From NCBI GenBank assembly GCA_026913215.1, contig JAPTYK010000001.1:434001-498000 (forward strand): DNA of 64,000 bases. The letters run 5' to 3'. The position numbers and the translations under genes were made by a program. Source of the DNA: Streptomyces diastatochromogenes. GTDB lineage: Bacteria; Actinomycetota; Actinomycetes; Streptomycetales; Streptomycetaceae. How positions within the stretch are numbered: the stretch's first letter is position 1; every line of letters starts with the position of its first letter. The notes below the pieces were generated by a model that saw only the letters and a program-made list of their open reading frames with translations, was not told where the DNA came from and searched no databases. This document shows, piece after piece, positions 1-13,714 of the stretch.

Positions 1-2
1 AC

Positions 3-879
3 ATGACCGGCGAGCCCGTCCTCGACACCGACGGCTGCACCGCCTCCATGTGGGCCGTCCTCCGGGACGTCAGCGAGCTGCGGCGCAGCGAGCGGGCGGT
101 CCGCGAGAGCCGGGACAGTCTGGAGCGCAGCCGTCACATGGAGCGCACCGAGCGGCGGGTCGCCGTCGAGCTCCAGGAGGCGGTCCTCCCGCCCTGGCGC
201 GGCTCGCTCCGCTTCGCCCACGACGGCCCCGCCCCGCTCGACGTGGCCGCGCACTACCTCCCGGCCGCCAGCCCCAGCTGATCGGCGGCGACTGGTACGA
301 CGCGCTCGCGCTGCCCGACGGGGACGCGCTGCTGACCGTCGGCGACCTGACGGGCCACGGGGTCGCCGCGACCTCCTCCATGGCCATGCTCCTCGGGGCG
401 CTGCGGGGCATGGCCGTCGCCGGCATCCGCCCGCCGCCCTGATGGGTCACCTCAACCAGCTCCTGGAGACCTCCGTACAGCCCGCGCTGGGCAGCGCCAT
501 GTGCTGCCGGTACGACCCGGTGGCCCAGACCCTCGCCTGGGCGCAGGCCGGTCACCCCGCCCCGCTGCTCTTCCGCGACGGGACGGGGCACGTGCTCCGG
601 CGGCCCGAGGGCGTCCTGCTCGGGGCGACGGCCGGCGCCGCCTACGGCGAGGCCGAGACCCGGCTGGTCCCGGGAGACCTGCTGGTCCTGCACACCGACG
701 GGCTGACCCGTGGCAGCGGCTGGGACGACGACACGGGCACGCGAAGGCTGCTCGCCCTCGGCCCCCGGCTCGCGGAGGCGCGGGACGCGCAGGACGGCGT
801 GCGCGCGGTGGTGGAGGAGTTCGGCGAGGAGTCCCGCTCGGACGACGCCTGCGTGATGGTGGTGCGGGTCACCCGCTGA
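3..879 (+). CDS. PAS-linked SpoIIE-type (PP2C) serine/threonine phosphatase, 5' partial, frameshifted
   Basis: The gene runs in from the left edge. It encodes the end of a PAS-type sensor (RDVSELRRSE), a coiled linker and a SpoIIE/RsbU phosphatase domain. Visible phosphatase motifs are IGGDWYDAL, VGDLTGHG, AGHPAPLL, HTDGLTRG and the C-terminal SDDACVMVV, which supply the acidic metal ligands of PP2C enzymes. Such proteins usually dephosphorylate anti-anti-sigma factors or partner proteins in stress and development signalling. The reading frame changes near 280 and near 440, each time as if one C or G had been lost, so three frames must be joined. The family is certain; the target is unknown. 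A hairpin terminator follows. Confidence 0.85.
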
Positions 880-906
880 GGGCACCCGGTGCGAAGACCT
901 TCCTGG

Positions 907-933
907 GCCTCCCCGTCCCGAGGACGGGGAGGC
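907..933. terminator. Hairpin terminator between convergent genes
   Basis: A perfect 12-bp GC-rich stem (907-918 with 922-933) with a 3-base loop fills the gap between the phosphatase stop and the convergent Nsd-type gene. It has no U tract, as is common in Streptomyces, and could serve both strands. Confidence 0.75.
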
Positions 934-2423
934 TCAGGCCTGTCCGGTCCTGGGGCGATTGACGGGGGACCTGGGGAGGGCGAGCTCGATCTCCTCGCGC
1001 AGGTTCTCGATCCGCGAGTAGCCCGCGTACTGGCCGGTGAGCCGGTACATCTCCCGCAGCCGGTCCCAGGTCCGGTGGGAGGAGGTGTCCCCCATCGACA
1101 TCAGGGCGAGCCGGGCGTACCGGTCGGCCTGTTCCGGGTCGTCGGCGATGAAGCAGGCCGAGGCGAGCGAGATGTGGTCGAAGAGCTTCGACCGGTCGTG
1201 TCCGCCGCGCCGCAGTTCGATGGCCAGTTTGGCGTGGCGCTGGGCGGGGACCGCCGCGTTCGGGTCGTGCTCGGCCAGGGTGCGGTAGGCGAGGGCCTGC
1301 ATGCCGTGCATGTCGGCCTCGTCGAAGTTCTGCATCCAGCTCGGCTTCTCCTCGCCCGTGTCGGAGACGAAGAGGTCCTCGGCCTCGCCGAGGGTGCGCC
1401 GCATCGCCTGTCCCCGGCCCATCGACGCCTGCGCCCAGGCCTCGATGGTGTGGAACATGGCCTGGGTGCGGGGCAGCACCCGCTCGCCCGAGCCCGCCTT
1501 GGCGAGCTTCATCAGGTCGAGGGCGTCGTCGGGGCGGCCCAGGTGCACCATCTGGCGGGCGGCCCGGGACAGCGCCTCGCCGGCCCGGGCCGGTCGCCGC
1601 CCTCGCGGGCCGCGTGGGCGGCGATGACGAAGTACTTCTGCGCCGTCGGTTCGAGGCCGACGTCGTGGGACATCCAGCCCGCGAGGACGGCCAGGTTGGC
1701 GGCGACGCCCCACAGGCGCCGCTGGAGGTGGTCGGCGTGACGGTAGGCGAGCATGCCGCCCACCTCGTTGAGCTGGCCCACGACCGCCTTGCGCTGGAGG
1801 CCGCCGCCCCGGGAGGCGTCCCAGGCGCGGAACACCTCCACCGAGTGCTCCAGGGCCTCGATCTCCTCCGACCCGATGGGGGCGGCCTCGTAGCGGTCGA
1901 ACCCGGCGGGGTCGGCGTGGAGGGGATCGGTGGCCCGCGGGGCCGCGCTCTTGCGTGCGGGGTCGGTCTGCAGCCAGTCGTGCATGGCGCTGCTGAGTAC
2001 GGAGCCGGCGGCAAGCGCGGCACCCGCGCCCACCAGGCCGCGTCGGTTGAGCATGAGGTCCATTCCCGTGAATTCGGTGAGGACCGCCGCCGTACGATCG
2101 GGTGCCCAGGGCAGCCCGTCAGGGTTCTCCGTCTTCCTGACGTCCTGCTTCTTACCGGCGCGCCCGTGTCGTACGAACCCGAGGTCCTCGATGGTCACGA
2201 CACGGCCGAGTCGCTCGGTGAACAGTGCTGCCAGCACCCGGGGGACGGGATCGCGCGGGGTCTCGCCCCGGTCGATCCACCGCCGCACCCGCGAGGTGTC
2301 CGTCGCCAGCTGGGGGTGGCCCATGGCCGCCGCCTGCCGGTTGACGAGTCTCGCGAGTTCGCCCTTGGACCAGCCGGCCAGGCCGAACAGATCTGCCAGG
2401 CGGGTGTTGGTTTGCTCGGTCAC
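934..2423 (-). CDS. nsdB: Nsd-type helix-turn-helix/TPR regulator of differentiation (NsdB-like), frameshifted
   Basis: About 496 residues once one frame break near 1590 is repaired; the frame change fits loss of one base in a G/C run. The N-terminus is an XRE-like helix-turn-helix (LFGLAGWSKGELARLVNR, then SRVRRWIDRGETP). A hydrophobic stretch with the motif MLNRRGLVGAGAALAAGSVL follows, then TPR-like helices (SRAARQMVHLGRPDDALDLM, HRTWDRLREMYRLTGQYAGY). This is the arrangement of the Streptomyces Nsd proteins, which hold back antibiotic production and sporulation. I chose NsdB over NsdA from remembered similarity only, so the symbol is tentative. The gene is divergent from the APH-like gene across a 227-bp promoter region. 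Confidence 0.75.
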
Positions 2424-2650
2424 GTCTAAGCCCCCAGGTTCTCGGCTGAGTTGACAGTAACCCCTGTCATAGGCCTGGCGACAATTCGCCAGGCTTCGCC
2501 AGGGTGCGCGAGATGTTCCGCCACCCGCGCCCGGGTGTCAGGTAGAACGCGCCACCCCGCCCCGCCGACCGGCCCTCATTCCCCAGGGTGCGGACCGGGG
2601 CGGGCGGGCGACGCACGCAACTCGTCGGCGCACGAAGGGATCTGTCCTCC

Positions 2651-3775
2651 ATGTACACAGCATCGTCCTCCGTGTCCGCACCGCCCCGGCCGCTGCACCG
2701 CACCGTCCCGGCCGGCGCCGGGCCGTACCTCGCCCCGCGCCCCAGGCCGTCCGGCGCGGCGCTGGGCGGGAGGCACCGGTACCCAGCCGGTCAGCGGGCG
2801 CATCGATCTGTCCGGCCCGCAGGGGCGCAGCTGAAGATGGCGATCGCGTCGGTCCACCGGATCTGCCCGGAGTTCAACCCGGTGCAGGTGCTGCGGCGCA
2901 GCGGCCGTTCCGTACTGATCGTCGGGACGACCGGGCGGACCACGGCGGTCGCGAAGTGTTTACTGGACCACTCCCCCGCGTGGGTCGAGCGGTTCCGGCA
3001 CGAAATAGCTTCCTACCGCTCCTTCGTCCGCCACCGTCCGCCGGTGCGGGCGCCGCGGCTGATCGCCGCGGACCCGGAGAACTGCACGCTGGTGATCGAG
3101 CGGATGCCGGGACGGGCGGCGGCGCTGTCGCGCCATCCCGTCGAGGCGCCGCCCCGGGCGGACGTGCGGGCCGCGCTCGGCGCGATCGCCCGGCTGAACG
3201 CCTGGCGCCCGCCGGCCGGGACCTTCGACGCCCCGCTGGACTACGGGGCGCGGATCGCGCGCTACCACGAGCTCGGCCTCTTCACGGACCGGGACCGGGA
3301 CGACCTGCAGAAGCTGCTGCACGGTCTGGCGCACGCGGGCGGCCGTCAGGGCATGGGCCAGTTCTGTCACGGCGACGCCCTGCTCTCCAACATCCTGCTC
3401 TCCCCCGCCGGGCCGGTGCTCGTCGACTGGGAGCACGCGGGCTGGTACCTGCCCGGCTACGACCTGGCGACCCTGTGGGCGGTGCTCGGTGACGCGCCGC
3501 TGGCCCGGCGCCAGATCAGTCAGCTGGCCCAGCAGGCGGGCCCGGCCTCCCGGGACGCCTTCCTGGTGAACCTGATGATCGTGCTGACGCGGGAGATCCG
3601 CACCTACGAGACGGCGGTGCAGCGCACGATGAAGGAGGCTCCGCCGGCGGGTTCCGTGCCGGTGCCGTCGGGGGCGCTCGCGCCCGGCGAGGAACAGCGG
3701 CTGCTGCTGAGGCGGCTGCACGACGACTGCGCCATGGCACGGCGGGCCGTGCGCGCGGCGGTCGGGACGCGCTGA
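2651..3775 (+). CDS. Aminoglycoside phosphotransferase-fold protein (APH family)
   Basis: The product has about 374 residues. The kinase-like fold is shown by the catalytic-loop motif [13 protein letters not shown] (HGD...N) and the metal motif LVDWEHAG, where the usual DFD is DWE. The N-terminal 60 residues are Pro/Gly/Arg-rich and poorly conserved-looking. The ATG at 2651 is chosen because the protein-like region follows it; the longer upstream reading has no ribosome site. Between about 2780 and 2835 another frame reads [10 protein letters not shown], so a pair of compensating base errors may be hidden there. The position next to an Nsd-type gene suggests a housekeeping small-molecule or protein kinase rather than drug resistance. 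The substrate is unknown. Confidence 0.75.
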   Translation: MYTASSSVSAPPRPLHRTVPAGAGPYLAPRPRPSGAALGGRHRYPAGQRAHRSVRPAGAQLKMAIASVHRICPEFNPVQVLRRSGRSVLIVGTTGRTTAVAKCLLDHSPAWVERFRHEIASYRSFVRHRPPVRAPRLIAADPENCTLVIERMPGRAAALSRHPVEAPPRADVRAALGAIARLNAWRPPAGTFDAPLDYGARIARYHELGLFTDRDRDDLQKLLHGLAHAGGRQGMGQFCHGDALLSNILLSPAGPVLVDWEHAGWYLPGYDLATLWAVLGDAPLARRQISQLAQQAGPASRDAFLVNLMIVLTREIRTYETAVQRTMKEAPPAGSVPVPSGALAPGEEQRLLLRRLHDDCAMARRAVRAAVGTR

Positions 3776-4102
3776 GCGGGCGGGTCCGGCCGACCACACG
3801 GGGCGGTGCGCCGTGAGCCCGGTGCCGACACACCGGGACGCGGCGCACCGGCTTGTCCGCGCCGGGGAAAGCGCGGGAACCACGGGGAGCACGCGGAAAG
3901 CGCCTCCAATGGTCCACTCCAGTGACGCGTCCCAGGCCCGGGACCCGTCTTCGCGAAACTCCGCCACCTGGCCTCCATTCCCGCCCTGACGTGGGAACTT
4001 CCTTTTGTGCGGGTGTGATTGACGGGACGTCCGGGAGCCGATACCCCTGTACGGGTTCGGCCCCGCACGCCCCCGTGTCACCCCCCGCCTCTGGAGGCTG
4101 CC
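3776..4102. other. Intergenic region, leader of the amidase gene
   Basis: I see no credible gene in these 327 bases. The last 10-15 bases hold the Shine-Dalgarno CTGGAGG of the amidase gene, and the promoter must lie upstream of it. No strong hairpin or operator stood out. Confidence 0.5.
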
Positions 4103-6069
4103 TTGTTCCGTTCCGCGTCGCGCAGACGTCCGTCACCGATCCGTGTGCCGGGGGCGGTGGGCGCCCTGGCGTCCGCCGCCCTGCTGCTCCCTGCTGTCCG
4201 CCGCCCCGCCCGCCGGTGCCGAGGTGCCCGAGGCGGGTGTCCTCCAGGGGCAGTTCGCGCGCGCCGCCGAGCGGCGGGCGTGCCCGAGCGTGCTGCTCGC
4301 CGTCTCGTACCTCCAGTCGCGCTGGGACACCCACGGCGGTGCGCCGAGCGTGACCGGCGGTTACGGGCCGATGCACCTGACGGACGCGGCGACGGCCCTG
4401 GCGCGGACCGTTCCGCACCACTCCGAGGCCGGGAGGACGCCCGCGGCGACGACTCCCGGCCGGTCCGGACGGCTTCGGAGGTCCCGGTGCCCGGGGCCGC
4501 CCGGCTTCCGGAGGGCTGCGGACCCTGGAGCGGGCGTCGGAGCTGTCCGGGATCCCGGCCGAGGAGCTGCGGACCGTGCCGGCCGCGAACATCGAGGGCG
4601 GGGCGGCGCTGCTCGCGGCGGCGCAGCGGGAGGCCGGGCTGCCGGCGAGCGCGGACCCGGCCGACTGGTACGGGGCGGTGGCGCGGTACTCGGGTGCGGA
4701 CGACTCGGCGACGGCGGCGGCGTACGCGAACGACGTGTTCGACGTGATCCGGACCGGGGAGACGCGGACGACGGACAGCGGGCAGGTGGTGTCGCTGCCG
4801 GCGGCCCCGGCCGTCGCTCCCGCCACCCGTCAGCTGGACGCCCTGGGGCTGCGCCGCCCGGCCGGCGGGCCGGTGGAGTGCCCGGCCTCGGTGGCCTGCG
4901 AGTGGGTCCCGGCGCCGTACGAGGAGTTCGGCGACGGCGACTACGGCAACCACGACAAGGCGGACCGGACCGCCTCCCAGTCGATCGACTACATCGTGAT
5001 CCACGACACCGAGGCCGACTGGAAGACCACCCTCAAGCTGGTGCAGGACCCGACGTACGTGTCCTGGCGGTACTCGCTGCGCTCCTCCGACGGGCACGTC
5101 GCCCAGCACGTGCCGCTGAAGGACGTGGCCTGGCACGCGGGCAACTGGTTCGTGAACGCCAAGTCGGTGGGCCTGGAGCACGAGGGTTTCCTGACCTCGC
5201 CGGACTCCTGGTACACGGAGGCGATGTACCGGACGTCGGCGCGCCTGGTGCGGTACGTCGCCGGGCGGTACGGCATCCCGCTGGACCGGCAGCACGTCCT
5301 GGGCCACGACAACGTGCCGGGGACGACGGCGTCCTCGATCAAGGGCATGCACACGGACCCGGGGCCGTACTGGGACTGGGCGCATTACTTCCAGCTGCTC
5401 GGGCGTCCGATCACCCCGAGCGCCGGTCCGCACGCGGGCGTGGTGACGATCCGGCCCGACTACGACTCGCACCGGCCGGTCTACACGGACTGCGTGACGG
5501 CGGGGCAGGCGTGCGTGCCGCACGGCAGCGGGGCGGTGCGCCTGTACACCGCGCCGAGCACCGACGCGCCCCTGGTGAAGGACGTCGGTCTGCGGCCGGG
5601 CGGGCAGGACTCCACCACCGGGGTCAACGACACCGGCGCGCGGGCCTCGACCGGGCAGAGCTTCGCGGTGGCGGAGCGCCGGGACGGCTGGACGGCGATC
5701 TGGTACCTGGGGCAGAAGGCGTGGTTCGAGAACCCGGCGGAGGAGCCGACGGCGGTCAACGCGCGGGGGCGGGTCCTGACGCCCCGGGAGGGTCTGGCGC
5801 AGGTGCCGGTGTACGGGAGGGCGTATCCGGAGGCCTCGGCCTATCCGGCGGGCGTGCCGGTGCAGTCGGTGTCGCCGCTGCCGTACAAGCTGCTCGCGGG
5901 TCAGCGGTACGTGGTCGGGGGCAGCACCCCCGGCGAGTACTACTTCGCGCCGACGTTCGATCCGAGCGGGCACACGGTCGTCCGGGGTCAGGAGCAGTAC
6001 TACCAGATTCAGTTCGGCCATCGGGTCGCCTTTGTGAAGGCCTCTGACGTGCTGGTTTCCCAGGGCTGA
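4103..6069 (+). CDS. Secreted N-acetylmuramoyl-L-alanine amidase (Amidase_2/PGRP fold), frameshifted
   Basis: About 655 residues starting at TTG 4103, placed 6 bases after TGGAGG. The N-terminus is a signal peptide (basic SASRRRPSP, hydrophobic GALASAALLL). A Leu/Ala-rich helical region follows, and then the amidase domain with zinc-site residues in YIVIHDTE, GLEHEGF, HVLGHDNVPG and MHTDPGPYWDW. It should cut the bond between N-acetylmuramic acid and L-alanine in peptidoglycan outside the cell. The C-terminal 230 residues look like SH3-type or wall-binding repeats. The frame changes near 4190 and between about 4430 and 4530; each net change fits loss of two bases. From 4576 the frame is open to the stop. 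A hairpin terminator follows. Confidence 0.85.
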
Positions 6070-8837
<2,768 letters not shown>

Positions 8838-8852
8838 CGGCCCCGCTCCCCG

Positions 8853-9359
8853 TCAGCCCTGCTGGAACAGCTCGGCGGGCAGCGGCTTGAGCAGCGCGTA
8901 CAGGTCGTCGGTGATCGGCCGGTCCCAACTGGCGATCGTCACGAGGACGTTGTCGCTGCGGTCGAACTGGACGCAGGAGATGCGGCTCTCGGAGAGCTTG
9001 AGGCGGCGCACGATGAGGAGGTTGTCGCCCTGCATGACGGGCACGTCCTCGGTGTCGAGGACCTCGACCGGCTCGTCGTTCTCCAGGGCGGCGAGGAGCT
9101 GCGCCACCTCGAAGGGGATCTGGCCGTCGGCGAGCTCGCGCGCCGGGGAGCCCTCGGGGAGGTTGCCGATGATCATCGCGGGTCCGCGGCCGCCGAACAG
9201 GTCGTAGCGGAGGAACACGCCCTGGCAGGAGCCGTCGGGTGCGGGCAGCAGACCGGCGCCGAGATTGCCGGGCCAGTCCCCCGGATCCATGGCCAGGACA
9301 TCGAAGTCCGGGCCCGCGGGTGGCGGCGCTGCGGCGGCGGAGGAAGGACATACGGCCAT
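8853..9359 (-). CDS. Conserved-looking hypothetical protein
   Basis: The frame is open for about 168 codons and reads as an acidic, globular protein (DPGDWPGNLGAGLLPAPDGS, LRYDLFGGRGPAMIIGNLPE, ISCVQFDRSDNVLVTIASWD). I do not recognise a family or catalytic motif. The start is uncertain: ATG 9359 has no clear ribosome site, and the first 24 residues are low-complexity, so ATG 9290 (MDPGDW) is a good alternative. The gene ends 15 bases before the start of the S4-domain gene on the same strand. Confidence 0.65.
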   Translation of the reverse strand: MAVCPSSAAAAPPPAGPDFDVLAMDPGDWPGNLGAGLLPAPDGSCQGVFLRYDLFGGRGPAMIIGNLPEGSPARELADGQIPFEVAQLLAALENDEPVEVLDTEDVPVMQGDNLLIVRRLKLSESRISCVQFDRSDNVLVTIASWDRPITDDLYALLKPLPAELFQQG

Positions 9360-9670
9360 GGTACGTGTCCCGGCGCGTGGCGCGACGCGCCGGGCGGCGG
9401 CCCCGCCCGGTCGCGGACGGTGAGCCCGGAGGCGGCCCCGCTCACGGGCGGTGAGCACGTCCGCGCGGCCGGTCGCGGCGCGCGGCGGGCCGGCGGCCCG
9501 GCCGGTCACCCGGAGCGCCCGGCCCGCCACGCGGTCGTGGGCGACCCGGCCGGGGCGGGGCCGTCCGCCGTGGTGAAGGCGTGGCGGCCGGGGTCGAGTT
9601 CCGGGCGCGTCCCGGCGGGAGCCCGGTCGGGTCACGTTCCGCGTGCGGGAGGGGCTCGGCGTGGGCGGGT
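9360..9670. other. Intergenic region without a supported gene
   Basis: These 311 very GC-rich bases lie between the end of the thiolase operon and the next minus-strand gene. Several frames are open only because stop codons are rare at this GC content. I see only imperfect GC-rich inverted repeats and no clear terminator or operator. Confidence 0.5.
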
Positions 9671-10830
9671 TCAGCCGGTGGGCGGGGTGTCCCCACGAGC
9701 CACATGGAGAAGAACTGGGCGCCGCCCCGTAGGCGTGGCCGAGCGCCCGGCGCGCTCCCTCGACCTGGTGCGCGCCGGCGTCCCCCGTACCTGGAGGGCG
9801 GCCTCGGCGAAGCGGATCATGCCGGAGGCGCCGATGGGGTTCGTGGAGAGCACCCCTCCGGAGGGGTTCACGGGCAGGTCGCCGTCGAGTTCGGTCACGC
9901 CGGCCTCGGTGAGCTTCCAGCCCTCGCCCTCCTCGGCGAAGCCCAGGTTCTCCAGCCACATGGGTTCGTACCAGGAGAACGGCACGTACATCTCGACGGC
10001 GTCGATCTGCCGCCGGGGTCGGTGATCCCGGCCTGCCGGTAGACGTCGGCGGCGCAGTCGCTGCCGGCGCGCGGGGAGACGAAGTCCTTGCCGGCGAAGA
10101 GGGTGGGTTCGCTGCGCATCGCGCCGCCGTGCACCAGGCGGGCGGGCGCGGCGCGCGGTCGGCGCCGGCCCGGTCGGTGAGGATCATGGCGCAGGCGCCG
10201 TCCGAGGAGGGCAGGTCTCGGGTAGCGGATCGGGTCCCAGAGCATCGGGGAGGCCTGGACCTTCTCCAGGGTGAGGTCGTGCTCGTGGAGGTGGGCGTAC
10301 GGGTTCAGGAGCGCGTTGCGCCGGTCCTTGTACGCGACGAGGGAGCCGATCGTGTCGGGGGCGCCGGTGCGGCGCATGTAGGCCCGGACGTGCGGGGCGA
10401 AGAAGCCGCCGGCTCCGGCGAGCAGCGGCTGCTGGAAGGGCACGGGCAGGGAGAGGCCCCACATGGCGTTGGACTCGGACTGCTTCTCGAAGGCGAGGGT
10501 GAGGACGGTCCGGTGCACGCGCGCGGAGACCAGGTTGGCGGCGACGAGCGCGGTGGAGCCGCCGACCGATCCGGCCGTGTGCACCCGGAGCATGGGCTTG
10601 CCGACGGCGCCGAGCGCGTCGGCGAGGTACAGCTCCGGCATCATGACGCCCTCGAAGAAGTCGGGGGCCTTGCCGATGACGACGGCGTCGACGTCCGCCC
10701 AGGTGAGTTCCGCGTCCGCCAGGGCGCGGAGGGCGGCCTCGCGGACGAGTCCGGCGATCGAGACGTCCCTGCGGGCGGCGACGTGCTTGGTCTGGCCGAC
10801 GCCGACGACGGCCACGGGCTCCTTAGGCAC
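9671..10830 (-). CDS. Lipid-transfer-type thiolase (Ltp3/SCP2-thiolase family), heavily frameshifted
   Basis: About 388 residues. The start is GTG 10830 after GAAGGGGA, and its first bases overlap the end of the upstream thiolase gene by 8. Family signatures are AVVGVGQTKHVA, VVIGKAPDFFEG, VHTAGSVGGSTAL, KDRRNALLNPYAHLH, AAGCDCAADVY-like GSDCAADVYRQAGI, NPSGGVLSTNPIGASGMIR and AGAHQVEGARRALGHAYG. These proteins are thiolase-fold enzymes or retro-aldolase subunits acting on acyl-CoA thioesters, and in mycobacteria they shorten sterol side chains. At least seven frame changes, all in the direction of a one-base loss, are needed; the last turns the C-terminus into MWLVGDTPPTG and a stop at 9671. 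The family is clear; the exact substrate is inference from the operon. Confidence 0.8.
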
Positions 10831-11878
10831 GGTTGTCCCCTTCCAGGACGGCGACCAGGTTCTGCTGGAGGCAGGGGCCGGAGGTCGCGTGGGCGAGGGC
10901 GCGGTCGGACTCGCCGCGGTGGATGCGGGCGGCGGCCTCGCCGAGCCGGATGAGTCCGGCGGCCATGACGGGGTTGGCGGCGAGGGCGCCGCCGGAGGGT
11001 TGACCGTCACGCTGTCGTCGAGCCCGAGGGCCTTGCGCAGGACGACCTCCTGGGAGGTGAAGGGCGCGTGGAGCTCGGCGGTGTCGACGGGCCGCTCGAA
11101 GGCTCCGGCGCGTTCGGCGGCGAGGCGGGTGGAGGGCGAGTCGGTGAGGTCGCGGACGCCGAGGAGTGGGCCTCGATGCGGTGGTCCATGCCCCGGATCC
11201 AGGCGGGGCGCGCGCACAGTTCGCGGGCCCGGTCGCCGGCGGCGAGGATCACGGCGGCGGCGCCGTCGCCGATGGGCGGGCAGTCTCCGGTGCGGAGGGG
11301 CCGGACGGCGTAGTCGCCCTGGGGCGGGCGCCGGGCAGCTGGGCATGCGGGTTCGCCGTCGCGTCCGCGCGGCTGCGGGCGGCGATCGCGGCGAGGGCCG
11401 TTTCGTCGGTGTCCCCGGCGTCCACGAGGGCCTGGGCCTGGAGGGCGGCGAGGGCGACGGAGTCCGGCCAGAGCGGGGCGAGGTAGTACGGGTCGAGCTG
11501 GCGGGTGAGGACGTCGCGGACGGAGCCCGGGGAGGACTTTCCGTAGGAGTAGACGAGGGCCGTGTCGGCCTCGCCGGTCAGCAGCTTCACCCAGGCCTCG
11601 TAGAGCGCCCAGGCGCCGTCCGTCTCGACGTGGGACTCGGAGATCGGCGGCCAGGCGCCGACGCCGTCGAGGGCCATGGTGAAGGAGAAGGCGCGTCCGG
11701 CGAGGTAGTCGGAGGAGCCGGAGCAGGTGAAGCCGATCTCGGCGGCCTTCAGGCCGGTCTGCCGCTGCACCTCGTGCAGCACGGGCATCACCATCTCGAC
11801 CTCGGAGAGGTCGTCGGTGCGCCGCCGGTGGTCGCTCTGGGCGAAGGCGACGATCGCCACTTCCCTGGCCGTCGTCAC
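10823..11878 (-). CDS. Thiolase-domain protein (Ltp4-like), frameshifted
   Basis: About 352 residues. GTG 11878 overlaps the stop of the upstream DUF35 gene in a GTGA junction, so the two are translationally coupled. The sequence shows VAIVAFAQSDH, IGFTCSGSSDYLAGRAF, SYGKSSPGSVRDVLTRQLDPYYL, PIGDGAAAVILA and, after frame repair, NPSGGALAANPVMAAGLIRLGEAA, with the paired-thiolase signature. Three frame changes near 11330, 11150 and 11000 fit single-base losses. Proteins of this type act as pairs with the following lipid-transfer thiolase and a DUF35 protein in acyl-CoA retro-aldol or thiolysis steps. It is the third gene of the four-gene operon. Confidence 0.8.
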
Positions 11879-12842
11879 AGCAGCTCCTTGTAGGTGTCGT
11901 AGTCGGCGTCGGGCTCGCCGGTGGGCCGGTAGTGGTCGGGGTAGCGGCCGTCCTCGCTCCACACGGGTTCGACGCGCAGGCCCATGCGGACCTCGTCGTA
12001 CGGGATGCCGGCGATCCGGCCGTGGAGGGCGAGCCCGGCACCGTCGAGGGCGATGTGGGCGTAGACGTACGGGACGTCGATGGCGGCGTTCTCGGCGTTC
12101 CGCGCCTTGATGTTGACGATGCAGAAGGTGGTGACGGTGCCGCGGGGGCCGACCTCGACCCGGTCGGTGGTGGCGACGCCGCAGGTGGGGCAGGCGCCGC
12201 GGGGCGGCACGTACACCTTGGCGCAGGAGGGCAGCGTTCGCCGACGGTGCGGCGCTCGGCGAGGGCGTGCAGATAGCGGGTCTGGGCGCGGCCGGGGCTG
12301 TACGTGTAGTCGAGGCGGGCGGGGCGACGATGCCGGTCACGGGGTTCTCGAACTCCCCGTCGTGGGGGCGGGTTCGCCCTTCGCCGTGCTCTCGTACGGT
12401 TCGAAGCAGGCGATGTCCGTGATGGCGCCGGAGCGTTCGGCGGCCCAGCGGATCCGCACCCGCAGGCCGGTGCGGACGGCTTCGGGGCCGGGGGCGTCGA
12501 GGGCGTGGAGGAGTGCGGTGTCGGCTCCGTCGAGGCGTACGAGGACCCAGGCGAAGGGTGTCCGGAGGGGCTGGCCGGGGCGGGGCTCGGGGTTCCAGGC
12601 CCAGGTGGTGACGGTGCCGGTGGCGGCGACCTCGACGAGCTCGCGGAGTTCGGCGGCGGTGGCGGGGTCGTACTCGACGGGCGGGACGAGCACCTCGCCC
12701 GCCTCGGTGCGCACGCCGAGGACGGTGCGCTCGCGCAGTCCGGTGAGGAAGGCGGACTGGACGGGGCCGAGGAGCGGGTGAAGGGGAACTCGACGACGAG
12801 GGGCGCGCGGAGGGTCTCCGGCGGTGGGGTGACGGCTGTCAT
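11875..12842 (-). CDS. DUF35 / OB-fold zinc-ribbon protein (double-domain), frameshifted
   Basis: About 323 residues with two OB-fold modules. The first holds GTVTTWAWNPEP, PFAWVLVRLDGADTALLHAL and GLRVRIRWAAE. The second begins with a rubredoxin-like zinc ribbon (PPRGACPTCGVA; the upstream half of the Cys pair falls at a frame break near 12240) and continues GTVTTFCIVNIK, PYVYAHIALDG and GLRVEPVW. DUF35 proteins bind acyl-CoA thiolases or MaoC-type hydratases and form part of their active complexes. Start is ATG 12842 after AAGGAG. Four frame changes near 12780, 12350, 12320 and 12240 each fit one lost base. The stop overlaps the next gene by 4 bases. In mycobacteria the analogous Rv3521 precedes ltp4 and ltp3, the same order as here. 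Confidence 0.8.
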
Positions 12843-12891
12843 GGGACGGCTCCTTGGGTGGGGTGGCGCGGACGCGGGGCGGGGGGAGGGC

Positions 12892-13692
12892 TCACTCCCG
12901 CCGGTACTCCGGCGGCCGCTTCTCCGCGAACGCCCTCGCCCCTTCCTTCGCGTCCGCCGTGTCGAAGATCGGCCAGCCCCGCTTCAGTTCGGCGGCGAGC
13001 CCCTCCGTCTCGGTCATCTCGGCCGTCTCGTACACGGACGCCTTGACGGCCTCGACGGCGAGCGGGCCGCAGGCGTTGATCCGTTCGGCGAGGTCGAGGG
13101 CGGCGTCGAGGGCGGTTCCGTCGGGGACCACGCGGCCGACGAGGCCGATCGCGGCGGCTTCCGCGGCGCTGTAGGGGCGGCCGGTGAGGAGCATTTCGAG
13201 GGCGTGGGTGCGGGCGATCTGGCGGGGCAGGCGGACGGTGGAGCCGCCGATGGGGAAGAGGCCCCGCCGGACCTCGAAGAGGCCGAAGGTGGCGGAGGCT
13301 CCGGCGACCCGGATGTCGGTGCCCTGGAGGATCTCGGTGCCGCCGGCGACGCAGTACCCCTCGACGGCGGCGATGACGGGCTTGCGGGGGCGGTGGTGGC
13401 GGAGCATCGCCTTCCAGTGCAGGTCGGGGTCGGCCTTGAGCCGGTCCCGGTACCGCTCGCCCGCCATGCCCTTCCCGGCGAGGGCCTTGAGGTCCATGCC
13501 CGCGCAGAAGGAACCGCCCGCGCCGGTGAGGACGACCGAGCGGACGGTGTCGTCGGCGTCGGCCTCCAGCCAGCCGTCGTACAGGCCGACGAGCATCGGC
13601 AGCGAGAGGGCGTTCTTGGCCTCGGGCCGGTTCAAGGTGAGGACGAGCGTGGCGCCTTCGCGCCGGACGCTGAGGTGTTCGGTGCCGCCCAT
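12892..13692 (-). CDS. Enoyl-CoA hydratase/isomerase (crotonase family), first gene of thiolase operon
   Basis: 266 residues, intact. Crotonase features are LTLNRPEAKNALS, the oxyanion-hole segments GAGGSFCAGMDLKAL and EGYCVAGGTEILQ, and RGLFPIGGSTVRLPR. The enzyme hydrates or isomerises enoyl-CoA in beta-oxidation. Start ATG 13692 is preferred because the longer reading begins inside the promoter with its operator sites. It is 49 bases upstream of the DUF35 gene and heads the operon. It is divergent from the acyl-CoA synthetase gene, and a KstR-like site and a second palindrome lie between the two. By position it corresponds to echA19 in the mycobacterial sterol cluster; this is inference. 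Confidence 0.88.
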   Translation of the reverse strand: MGGTEHLSVRREGATLVLTLNRPEAKNALSLPMLVGLYDGWLEADADDTVRSVVLTGAGGSFCAGMDLKALAGKGMAGERYRDRLKADPDLHWKAMLRHHRPRKPVIAAVEGYCVAGGTEILQGTDIRVAGASATFGLFEVRRGLFPIGGSTVRLPRQIARTHALEMLLTGRPYSAAEAAAIGLVGRVVPDGTALDAALDLAERINACGPLAVEAVKASVYETAEMTETEGLAAELKRGWPIFDTADAKEGARAFAEKRPPEYRRE

Positions 13693-13714
13693 GGGGGTCT
13701 CCCGTCTCCAGTTC

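Noticed and set aside
4190..4530. Programmed frameshifting in the amidase gene
   Set aside because: No slippery heptamer was seen, and the same type of break occurs in most genes of the window, so consensus error is the simpler reason.
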